A DNA stretch of 64,000 bases from the NCBI GenBank assembly GCA_032690845.1, contig CM064422.1, forward strand, positions 6,138,001 to 6,202,000, given 5' to 3'. Below, in pieces: positions 23,620 through 33,396 of this stretch (the stretch's first letter is position 1; each line of letters starts with the position of its first letter). A program made the position numbers and the translations under genes. Below the pieces are notes generated by a model. It was not told where the DNA came from. It was given only the letters and a program-made list of their open reading frames with translations, and ran no database searches. This DNA comes from Eleusine coracana subsp. coracana. Taxonomy: Eukaryota > Streptophyta > Magnoliopsida > Poales > Poaceae.

Positions 23620-24130
23620 TCCCCCTTACGAAGCATTTTCTCCGCTCTCCCGAAGTTTGATTAGTTCCCTAGCTCCAGCCAAGCCCCACATCAATGCTTC
23701 CTCCTGCATCCTCTATAGCAATCGACACTTTGTCAGCTTCTCACCCTGGAAAATCCTTCGATTATGCTCCTTCCACCATTCCCATAACACTTTTTGGTTG
23801 TGAGATAAGCTCCTTCCACCATGCTGCAATGGAGTTTTGAACTGTTCATGTATCTGGATGTAAAGCCGGAAGGTGCAACCACTCCGAAATTTTGGTCCAT
23901 ATACTCTAAACTGCTGGACACTCAACAATTAGGTGAAGGGAGGTCTCAAGGTTCCGACAATATATAAAGCAAAAATATTGGTTTATATAATGTCGAAGTT
24001 GAAGTCGTTGAGCTGTCTATACACGGTATTGTCAAACAGCCATGCAAAGAGTTTGCGTTTGGGTGGAGCCCAAACCTTCCAGATGATCCTCCTGTATACC
24101 TTGTTCAGCATATCCTCAAATTACACCAAA
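23620..24130 (-). mobile_element. L1-type LINE 3' remnant (zf-RVT region)
   Basis: Read on the minus strand, the stretch from about 24085 shows KVWAPPKRKLFAWL, a typical start of the zinc-binding zf-RVT region of plant L1 ORF2, then QQFRVYGPKF, then VLWEWWKEHNRRIFQGE. Stops and frameshifts break it. No poly(A) tail or target duplication was found. Confidence 0.6.
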
Positions 24131-24850
24131 TAAGCAGATTTGGCAGTGTATTTCCCGGTGCTCGACACTATCCAAGACATTGAAGGTAACCTACAATCAA
24201 CACCAGTAATGAAATACAACCAAAATTATACAAATAACTAACCACCACGCTCTCTTCTTTTTCTTAATTTCAAATATAAAATAGTTAGGAATGGGTTTCA
24301 CGGTTTATTACGTAAGTTGTTAGCAACAGTGGAGCACAAGTCGCCTTTGTCGCAAACTAGGCATTTTCCCATGCATCCGCAATGTTCTCGGCACTGACAA
24401 TGACACCTAATTAAGGTCTTGTACGAGACAACTTATTTTATGAGAGCTTTCGTAGGAATCCAGATTCTCTGGACCAGTGCACGATAAATTGATTTTTCTC
24501 ACTTATTTTTATTGAACAATCGTGGCACTGAGGCGACAGACACCAAGACTAGTAGATAGATGAATATCAAGTGTAAATTATGAAAATCATTTTTTTTTGT
24601 CTATAGAGTATCTCAAAGGGAGAAAAATCAATATAGAGAACAAAGAGGTCGTTCGTAGATGAAAACGAATATCTACTTCTCTAAAAACCATGATTTTTTT
24701 ACTCAAACTTTGAGCAGTCTCGACACCACTCATTGACTCACATCCTAATTAAGCAAAAAGCCGCTAACGATGTATGAGTATGACTAACATTAATAAATTG
24801 GATATCCACTTGTCCGGAGCAAATGTTAGCGATGACACATAGACGCAGTT
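24131..24850. other. AT-rich intergenic DNA
   Basis: No gene or recognisable element is seen. Confidence 0.4.
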
Positions 24851-24889
24851 AGGTCCAAACATGAGCATTAACGCTTCATCCGTGAGCCC

Positions 24890-25165
24890 AAGCAAACCAC
24901 GTTGCACTCCTCCCACCGGTGGACCTGAGTCCGCCTCGCCTCGCTCGACCCCCATGGGTAAGGCCGAGCGTACCCCGCACAGCTCGACTCCAACAAAAGG
25001 AACGGGCACGCTCCGCTTTGCTCGACCCTACGAATGGGATCGAGCGTAACTCGCCCTACTCAACCCCCTCAACCGAGTTCGAGCATATCTTGTCCCGCTC
25101 GAACCCCGCGAGAGGGGTCGAACGGTTTCTGCCTCGGTCGATCCTCGCTGCCAGGGCCGAGTGCA
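24890..25165. repeat. Degenerate array of GCTCGACCC / GGGTCGAGC units
   Basis: At roughly 40-60 bp spacing the motif recurs in varied form: CGCTCGACCCCCATGGGTAA, GCTCGACTCC, GCTCGACCCTACGAATGGGA, CTCAACCCCCTCAACCGAGT, CGCTCGAACCCCGCGAGAGG, GTCGAACGG. The DNA is GC-rich against an AT-rich flank. It resembles an internal repeat of an LTR or CACTA-type element, but the element was not identified. Confidence 0.5.
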
Positions 25166-25299
25166 CAAGAGATAAGAATGCCCACTTCGCACCTGCCATC
25201 ATGACGCGCACGTGTGCGTTCACAGTGTCGGCGTTGTGTCACCAACTCCTATCAGTGACATCAGACGCCAGACACAACATTGTTTGAAATTTAAGTGTC

Positions 25300-25440
25300 T
25301 AATTTTGCCATGGGTAAGACCGAGTGTTTTTTAGTACCACTTGTTAAGACTGCCTATTTATCAAGGGTTTGTCAAAGACTCTCAACAAAATTGCACTCTT
25401 TATCGAGTATTCATGAGGACACTCAACAATTTTTTTTTTA
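25300..25440. mobile_element. CACTA-like subterminal repeat remnant
   Basis: Motifs such as GACCGAGTGTTTTTTAGT, TTATCGAGTATTCATGAGGA and CACTCAACAA resemble the degraded TTTGCCGAGTGTC subterminal repeats common in grass CACTA elements. No ends or transposase are visible. Confidence 0.35.
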
Positions 25441-25930
25441 CTTCTCCAATCTTCAATGTTTTTGTCCTCTCTCATTACAATAAATGCTACTATATATTGA
25501 AATTTAGTTTTTTTATCAGTTTGTTACTTTTAATTAATTTATTTCATTTAATGATATTTTCTCGAACAACTCCAATTTAAACTAAGTCTAAGAAAAATTG
25601 AAATCGATCTATCGAACCATCGCAACCAACCATTCAACCACCCAATTCTCCGACCCGCTCCCTCCCTCTCTCCTGGCTTGGCTGGCTCACCAGTCACACC
25701 TCTATCCATAAATTGAAATTCCGGTTAGAAACTGGTCGGTTTTTACAGATTCTAAGAATCCAGATCTGAACCAATTTCATCAGAAGATCGAGATTTTTGT
25801 AAATCCCGATCCTACTTACTATAGCAATTTAGGATTTCCGCTACAGTCCGGGTTTGCGTGAACGCGGCTCAAAGCCCCTACCCTGAAGGCCTGAACCAAC
25901 CCCCTCACCCTCCAGCTCCGGCCACCATCG
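25441..25930 (+). promoter_or_regulatory. Upstream region of copy A
   Basis: AT-rich to about 25600, then GC-richer. No gene is seen. It is the likely promoter and leader of the composite locus that starts at 25931; no clear TATA box stands out. Confidence 0.35.
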
Positions 25931-26833
25931 ATGATGGAGGATCCGGCGGCGTCGATGGCCGCCATCGTCGCAGACGATGAGATCCTCGCCTTCATCATCA
26001 GACGCCTCCCCCTGCCGACATCGTCCGCGCCGCCGTCACTTGCCGCAACTGGCGCCGCGCCTTCGCCCTCGCCATTCCCCGCGCGCCGCCCCTCCTGGGT
26101 TACCTGTGCTTGCCCGAGGCGGCCGTCACCTCTCCGCTCTTGCCTCGGGCAGACCTCCCCGCCGTCATCGTTTCCCGCAACACCTCCTCCGTGTCCTCCC
26201 CTCTCCTTTCCCTCCCGTTGGCGTCCGAGGACCCCCGCGACCTGAGATTCAGGACACGCACCTCGGCCTCGTCCTCCTCCTCCCACACGAGATTCCCGAG
26301 ATGCCCCTACTCCGCATCCTCGTGGTGGATCCGGCGTCCGGTCGCCGCGCTCTACTCCCGCCACCGCCGCGCGACACGCTGCCCGAGGAGCAGTGGCGGC
26401 AGACCCGCCACTTCATCGGCGCCGCGGTGCTGTCCCGCTCGCACCCCAGCAAGCTCCGCTTCGAGGTTGTCTGTGTCACACTCGAAGACGACGGACCTCG
26501 AGTCTGGATCGCATTCTTCCAGGACGGCACCTGCCTCTGGCGCGCACTCTTGCGGCCCAAGCAGTCTGACGACCTGTTCGATCTGACTCCATCCACAGAC
26601 GCTGTGCACGAGCGGGAGATGACATATTGTGGAGTATCTGCAACTCATGTTGCCTGCTCACGCTGCACCGCAGCACGCTGGAGTTAACCTTCTTGCCTTC
26701 CACGGCCACCCAGGAGAATCCTTTCGACCAATACGCATCCCTGAGGAAGAGGAAGGTGGCAGAGCTTGGTCACCTGCTGATCGCCCCCTACTATCTCTCG
26801 TGGCCACCAGCATTTCTCTCCGTCCCTGAAGAA
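25931..26833 (+). pseudogene. Copy A part 1: frameshifted F-box exon
   Basis: The frame starts MMEDPAAS and enters an F-box (DDEILAFIIRRLPLP), then the matching continuation DIVRAAVTCRNWRRAF lies in another frame from 26017. A second break near 26245 shifts from EDPRDLRF to DTHLGLVLLLPHEIPEM. A third near 26630 leads to ICNSCCLLTLHRSTLEL, and a fourth near 26700 to SFRPIRIPEEEEGG. The pieces together match a grass F-box protein with a DUF1618/kelch-like C-terminal part. The end CCTGAAGAA|GTATGT at 26833 is a donor in phase with the HORMA exon that begins at 27051. So the exon could be spliced to HORMA, but as read here it cannot encode a full F-box protein. Confidence 0.72.
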
Positions 26834-27050
26834 GTATGTTGGAATATCTATCGTCTCAAGACTTGTAGTGTATTAGCTGCATAATAATCAGTTAGAAATC
26901 TATGTCATACGTAGCCATTACCATAGTTTTGAATCAGTGTAAGTGTTTGATTAGACCTGGCGGGTTTGGGCTCTTGTAGCTCAAGTGATTGATTTGGTAT
27001 GATTGGATTTGGCGGGCCGTACTTATATATGTTTTCTTCCATATAAACAG

Positions 27051-28754
27051 GGTGGTCCGTGGGTTGAAGATTGTATGCTCATCGTGCGAGTTGCTATCTA
27101 TAACATCTGTGGTATCAGGAATCTTCCTGAGTTCTTTGACGTGATGTGCGCACAACCAGGTGCAATCTGTTTTTTGTTTTTTCTAGGATAACTAGTGCTA
27201 TGTCGACTGTCCTAATAAGCTGATGATCATGTCTCCTGTCGCAGATGTTCAGGTTAGAACCCTTATCCCAAGTGATGAAGAATCTCAAAGACTAGCCGAC
27301 TGGGTTGAAAAAGGTAAAAAAAAATGCACTGTGTAACATGTGTTTGTTTCGTTAATAGTATGTGGAGAAATGTGTTTCTGATCTGTTCAACTTTCGGAAT
27401 GAAACTTTAGGTGTATATGATGCTCTAGGGAAGAAGTTCCTCAGGACCATCATGTTCTCTATCTCTGAGGAAGAAGGCTCTCTTATCGAGGAGTACAGAT
27501 GTGAGTTTTGGCCATTTGAATGTGACTTATCCGATGCGTATCATGTTAATCTGATATGGTTAGTTTGGTAGCATCCATCGCTTTTACTTACTGCATCAAC
27601 GTTTCCCTGCAGTGACATTCAGCTACGGTCCTGAGATCAAAATGGAGCTGCTGCTTCCGGATTGTGCGGAAAGCGTGTGGACATTCAAAGTGGATGCAGC
27701 TGACAGCACTCCTAATCAGATCTGGTGGGTCCTTTTAACTTTACGTTTTTTATATACATATTACATTGGGTGGATCATTTTGTGTAATTGCTGTGCGTGT
27801 GTATGCTTGTCGTGAACCAAGGATTGTGATATACTTGTGGTGACATAGCCATCTTTTCCTTTTACAGCAGTTCGATTTTCACAATGGTCAAGAAATTGGT
27901 TGCATGCACACGCACGTACCAACAAATACCAGACGAGGTATTTCTGAATTCTGTTGCCCTTGATGTTATAAACACAAAAGTTAATTTGCTGACCTGATGC
28001 CGTGGATTTGGTTGTATTCAGTGTGTCATCACGGTGAAGCCCCTATACTACGATGATGTCATGGTGAGTGCAATTCTCTGTTCAATTAGAGCATTGACAG
28101 CCATTATTCCATTCTGTTTCAAGCCAAATTTTGAATAAGTCCCATAACCATGGTTTTTGGGGGGCCATGTTCCACACCGAACACCGTGTTAAAATCTATG
28201 GTTTGTTAGCTTTCCGAAATTTTAAAGCAACAACTCAACACTAATACTCTTTTACAGCATTTAAGGTGAATATTAGTCAGAGCACTGTCCAAATATTTTA
28301 TATGCGGCGGAGCAGTTTTGCAACGAAGTTAGTTATTTTATTTTATTTTTGCTGTTCCTTTCCTCACTGTATTTACTTCATCTTTTTTTTCTTAATCAAT
28401 CTCTATTCTTTAAGTCAATCATATTCAAAACAGTAGACTTGGTCAGTTGATTGGTCATTAAGCTGTAAGAAAAGCAGAGTCTAATCAGCATATTGCAAAT
28501 AGGTCAGTCAACCATATATTATTGGTAACCACTTCGAAAATTACAGTTGCTTTCTATAAGAGATGAACTGGTTCTGTGCAATGAGTTATATTGATGCATC
28601 CTTTGTTGTCCCATACAGATTCGTTTCCAAAAGCTAACACTATCTTTTTCTCCTTATTGGCAGCCTCTGAGCTATGAACCTCCATACTTTAGGAGTCATG
28701 ATGACTTGACAAGTGAGCAGGAAGTACAAACTGTATTTCAGGATGCCCCAGAAG
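27051..28754 (+). CDS. Copy A part 2: ASY1/HOP1-like HORMA domain exons
   Basis: Seven exons (27051-27159, 27245-27313, 27411-27500, 27613-27724, 27868-27937, 28022-28063, 28664-28754) join in consistent phase with no stop. The product matches the HORMA core of plant ASY1/PAIR2: CMLIVRVAIYNICGIRNLPE, DEESQRLADWVEKGVYDALG, LRTIMFSISEEEGSLIEEY, ADSTPNQICSSIFTMVKKLV, CVITVKPLYYDDVMPLSYEP and PYFRSHDDLTSEQE. In ASY1 these proteins load on meiotic chromosome axes. The match stops just after EPPYFRS, where ASY1 would continue into the last seatbelt strands, and no SWIRM domain or closure motif follows. Upstream it is phase-compatible with the F-box exon, and downstream it leads into protease-like exons. 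It is partial at both ends as a HORMA gene. Confidence 0.85.
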
Positions 28755-29009
28755 GTGGTTGCATGAGTGTCTTTCAATTGCTATGGTACATTGACTTGGA
28801 TAGTCCTTAATCATTGGTTTCTCTGTCTATTTTCCAGATATTATAAGCTTACCTGCATGTGGTGCAAAAATCAATGCACACTGATCCATGTCTTTTCAGT
28901 AAGGTATTAGTTTGTTTTAATTGTATTCATGTTTTATGCATATATCATTCATTCTCTTTTTGCATGATCAATTTTTGCATTTTGTTTCCTTCACCATGAA
29001 ATTGTGCAG

Positions 29010-30952
29010 GGGCAGGGGCACCTTTACTGCATCTCTAAGACGAAACCAACATTTTACTTTGATTCTGGCGCCAGTCGGCACATGTGCAGTGACGAGAATC
29101 TCATAAAAAATCTTCATGCAGTCCCAAAGCAGTGTTGAACTTATGTTTCTGACTGTGGTGGAACTAAAACCCTTCTTTCTCATGCTGGATCAATCTCAAA
29201 CAACCAAATAGATTTGAGACCAGTTTTCTACTATGGTGGCAATTATAATGTCATTTCAATTGGCGAACTTGATGATGGTAGAAATCTGATCTATCTTGGT
29301 GGTGGTCTGATAAGAATATTTGATACAAAGGAAGGTATTCTGATAGGGGAAGGGGTTCTCCATAAAACTCGCAATGAATACATTGCTGAGTATATGAGCA
29401 GTAGACAGGGATTAAAAAAAGCACCAGAAGCTGATACTTCTTCAATAACAATCAGCACTGTTGGGAATGATAAGCAGCTGTCAGAAGCAAATAAGGTTGT
29501 CTAGTTTTGTTGTCCTTTTACCTGTCTAATATCCATCTTCCATTTATCTGTCTATATATTCTTCTTGCCTGGGATTAAAGGCTTAGTTGTTGTTGATACA
29601 TTCTTCACTCATACTTTTTGTTTCTCCATTGCAGTGGGTAATTGATTCATTTTGCTGTCACCACTTGACCGGCAAAAAAAGCATCCTTTCTGATAGAGAA
29701 GATAAGATAAATGAGTTTTCTACAGGAAAGATCGATCTTTTAGTCACTGAATCTGGAAATGTGAGGATAAAGGACTTGACATTGTCTGATGTGGCTTACT
29801 GCCCACGATCGAGGTAAGGTTTTTTAATGTTATCTGATAAGTCAAATGATTTGGCAAGGGGTGCTGCATGCTTAATATTTCTGTTTTGGTTTCTAGCTGG
29901 CAGAGATCTTTACATGTTTATTTAATTTCCTTACTAAACCTCAAGATATGTCAGGTTTAAGCTATCCTTCTTGAATGGAACATTAAACAACAATTGCTAG
30001 CTGCTTACACGGTTTATTTCTGATGGAGTCTAAATAAGCTATTGAATTGAAATGGATAAAAAATAGCAATGAATAAGCATAGAGGATCCACATCTTTTTT
30101 TTTTGGGAGGTGGGGGGGGGGGGGGGGGGGGGGGATAGTTACCACTTAGGGGCTCGATCCATTCTGCTATTGTGTGACTCAGTTTCATTACCTGTTATCA
30201 TTCTCATTTTCTGCCCTATATGCCCTATAACATCTCTGCAAAAAAAATTAAATCTTTTGTACATTGTGCTCTGCAATGTGAGATCTTGTGCAGCTATTAA
30301 ATACAGACAATTTTATGGACAAATCCACATTGCATGCTCCAATGAGTGCACATACACTTATAAAAAAGAGGTCCCGTGAACACACATCAGTTATTTTTTC
30401 CGAATCCAGGACATGGGGACACCTCACTTCTATTAAAAAAGAATAGAAAATAGAAGTTGTTAATAGCTTTTAGGACCGAGAAAGAGAAAGTTAAAGGATA
30501 ACCTGCCCTACCTGATCATTACCAGTTTCAAGATAGCAAAGGCATCTAGTAGATCTCATTGAACCGACGAAGATGATAGCAGTCCTTAAAACTTAGTATG
30601 CTTCAAGTTTGCTAGAATTTCTATTTGCCATTACCTTTAGTTTAAGTTCTGCTGATCAACTTTTTTTTCCGTCAATGGTTGAAACAGATCAAGTATCATA
30701 TCGGAAGGACAATTAGACCGTGAAGGTTACTCCTTTACCAGGTTTAATAACAAATGCACGATCCAACAAAGGAAGACTCTAGAAACTGTTGGTGAAGCTT
30801 ATCAAGATGATAATTCTTTGTATTATGTGGAATATTTGAACTGTGACCTAGCTTCGAAAATGCAGTTGAAGGTGACAAATTTTCACGAAAGCGCCCAAGG
30901 CAGTATGAACCGTCGTCATCAACTAGCCAAAAAAGGATCAGATAAAAGTTGA
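29010..30952 (+). pseudogene. Copy A part 3: tandem copia-protease-like domains
   Basis: Exon 29010-29495 reads HLYCISKTKPTFYFDSGASR then HMCSDENLIKNLHAV, and continues NVISIGELDDGRNLIYLGGG and EGVLHKTRNEYIAEYMS. Exon 29635-29813 repeats the plan as WVIDSFCCHHLTGKKS to DVAYCPRSR, and exon 30688-30952 adds IISEGQLDREGYSFTRFNNK and ends LAKKGSDKS. The plan (D-S-G-A-S/H-M, then xxxxNVxSxGQL) is that of the Ty1-copia protease plus the start of the pre-integrase region. The second unit lacks the DSGA active site. An in-frame TGA lies at 29136-29138 where copy B has TGG. The phase from exon 28754 (one base left) does not fit a phase-0 start at 29010, so this junction is unresolved. A poly(A)-like AATAAA lies near 31076. 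Confidence 0.75.
30112..30134 (+). repeat. G23 mononucleotide run in an intron of copy A
   Basis: After a ten-T tract and GGGAGGT the plus strand carries 23 consecutive G. The true length is uncertain because such runs are error-prone. It lies in the intron between exons 29813 and 30688. Confidence 0.85.
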
Positions 30953-32530
30953 GAGATAACACATGCAAAGTGCCTTGTTTAGAGACAACCTTGTCCTATC
31001 ATTTATACAGTTTTTTGCTTTGTTATCATTAAAAATTGTATTGTCATGTCAACTGCTGCTAACTTTTCATGCTGAATAAAATGTTATCCATTCTCTCTTG
31101 TTTTCCATGCTGAGCACGTGCATTGTATATTGGCACAATTTGCTACAAGAGATCTTTGCATGTTATCCACTCAATATGAAATTTGTTAGTGGACACTGCT
31201 GCATTGTGTCAATTAGCTATGGGGCATAAAAGCAATTAAAATATTCGTTTTCTGGTTTTGAAGAGTGAAGTGAACTATGAATAGACCAAAATGCCCTTGG
31301 GCATTGGGCTTGTGAACCTATAGGATTTCTTTTGGAATGCATACGTTGCAGACATAACATTGCACTTCTGAACAGGCATACACAGATCAATTCCTATCAC
31401 AAACACTATGATCCAAAACAGCTTGAGTGTCACTCAAATGCGGGTGGAGCAACAACACAAGTTTCAAGAAGTTGTATTTGTAACAAGCACACTGAACTAT
31501 CTTGTGGATAGCTTGCTGTCTTTATACGGGCCTGTGCGGACTCGTAGAACAAATAGCAGCAAAGCATTAGCTTTTTTGTTTTGGACTCTACACCGTCAGC
31601 ATAGTCGAACCGGACATTTGAGTAGAAGTAATGATGAGTATCGGATCTGAGGCACAACATGTAGCAGATCAACTGAGTTTTTAGCTGAGATGAAAGAAAG
31701 AACGAAGGGCAGTTTTGTCTTTATATTCTATTTCTCTCTCTTACTTACAGTCAAATGATTAAGATATTCAGCTTAGTGTCCGTCAGCAAAAATTCATGAA
31801 GCAGTGATGTCCACGGGCAAATCTATAGTTGAATGATGTTCTATAGCAAAATCCACATTTGTAGCATGTCCTACAACAAATTTGGTCTTGTATATTTTAT
31901 CGTGCTTGATGACAAATTGCCGCTGTAGGGGACTGCATTATGCCAGGCTTAATTTTGAGTCATGTTTAAATATAAAGCATTTATATCCTTCCTGGCAAAC
32001 CATTAGGAGGTGAGATTTTTGCTATTTAACGTTGGGTTTCGTTCTCATAGAATGACAATGTTACTCCTCGTTCTTATAGCATTAAAATATTATTCCTTCC
32101 TTTTTTACCGCTAGTTAAACTTTAATTATAATTTATTTTTACCAATTATTAGATATAGGAAAAGACTGAAATGCCCTTAAGCTCTTTGCATAAATCGTAT
32201 GGTCCTGAAATTGAATCGAATCCAACGTTCTTCTTTAAGATAACTTCTTTCTTGACCTTGTTAAAATCACTAGTTTCTTTCTTGGCCTAAAATGAAATGA
32301 ACTTCTCAAACTGAATCTGAAAACCAAATAGTTGGTCCTTTCGTTGGATTGAGCTACTAACGATATTAACCAAGCTATGAAATGATGTTTTTATCCCTGA
32401 TATGAATCGATAAGTTTGTATTTCTTATGATTTTAGGAATATTTTTCTATTGCATAATTTTAGCATTATTATTCAATTCCATAATTTAATAAAATTTCAG
32501 AATTATTATTTTCTATTCCATAATTGTGCA
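30953..32530. other. 3' flank of copy A; no secure gene
   Basis: After the stop there is probable 3' UTR to about 31080. At 31380-31510 a stretch beginning after CTGAACAG reads HTQINSYHKHYDPKQLECHS and SRSCICNKHTELSCG before a stop; it might be an extra exon, but nothing confirms this. From 31930 the sequence is AT-rich. Confidence 0.4.
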
Positions 32531-32641
32531 AATCCTTCCGTCCAAGATCTTCTATAATTGCACAAAAGTTTTCAGTTGATTATTTATTACTTTATATTTT
32601 GATTTATCTTCTATAATTGCACAAAAGTACGAATCCTTCCG

Positions 32642-32673
<32 letters not shown>

Positions 32674-32680
32674 CGGGCAG
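32531..32680 (+). repeat. Short duplication plus (GA)n microsatellite
   Basis: CTTCTATAATTGCACAAAAGT occurs near 32550 and near 32608, and AATCCTTCCGTCCAAGA near 32530 and near 32632. An (AG)n run of about 14 units follows at 32645-32673. Confidence 0.7.
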
Positions 32681-33046
32681 GGCATTGTCGGTGGCGTGCG
32701 CGAGCGGGGCGACGGCGCCCTAGCAGTGCCGGCATCGGTAGGGTGTTGGAAAAGCGCAAACTTGGGCGGGGCGGGCGTCGAAGCAGAAGGATGGGAATTG
32801 TTTTTTTTTTGTTGACATATAGGAGTAGGACCCACTAAAAATAGGGGTCTATATTGTTTCTTCTATGAAGTTGAAAGCAATTTTTGAGCTCCTAAATTTT
32901 CAGACCAGCCTTGAAAAAGAAAAATGGTAGCCTGTTTTTACATGCACCATTGGAGTTGTTCTAACCCCGTCACAGTGGCCGCCTCCATTCGTGCCATCGT
33001 GGCCTCATTTTTTGCGCCCCTCGAGAGTAGAGCAGGAAGTTATTGC
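32681..33046. other. Flank of the copia insertion
   Basis: Short GC-rich then mixed DNA with no gene seen. It ends at the probable target-site duplication ATTGC (33042-33046). Confidence 0.4.
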
Positions 33047-33396
33047 TATTAACTACTATGGATCGCTAGGAGTAGAAAAACAGAGAGGGTTCATGGTGGA
33101 ACGGGTGGTGTACCTTGTTGTCGGTCATGGTTCCATGGCCGGCATGTGGATGTCCTTGCGCAGTGTTGCTCCCCTTCCCTTGACCGGCAGCACGAACGTC
33201 CGAACGATTGTGCTCGCCGGTAGGCCATCCTGTCACTGACAGCGCCACCCTCTAGATCGGCCTAGGGTTGGAGATGGGGTGTTACTGTAGCGGCGACGAA
33301 CCTCGTGTTGTGCGAACGTGGTCCCCATCTCCCCTTTATAGGCACTGCATGATAGGGGCCCATCAGCCCGGCCCATTGGTGGAGATCAACCTAACA
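33047..33396 (-). repeat. 3' LTR of the copia element (350 bp)
   Basis: It is closely similar to 38522-38934 over its length (GGATCGCTAGGAGTAGAAAA, GTGTTACTGTAGCGGCGACG). The outer terminus reads TATTA rather than TGTTA. About 63 bp present in the other LTR near AGCCC is missing here. Confidence 0.92.
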
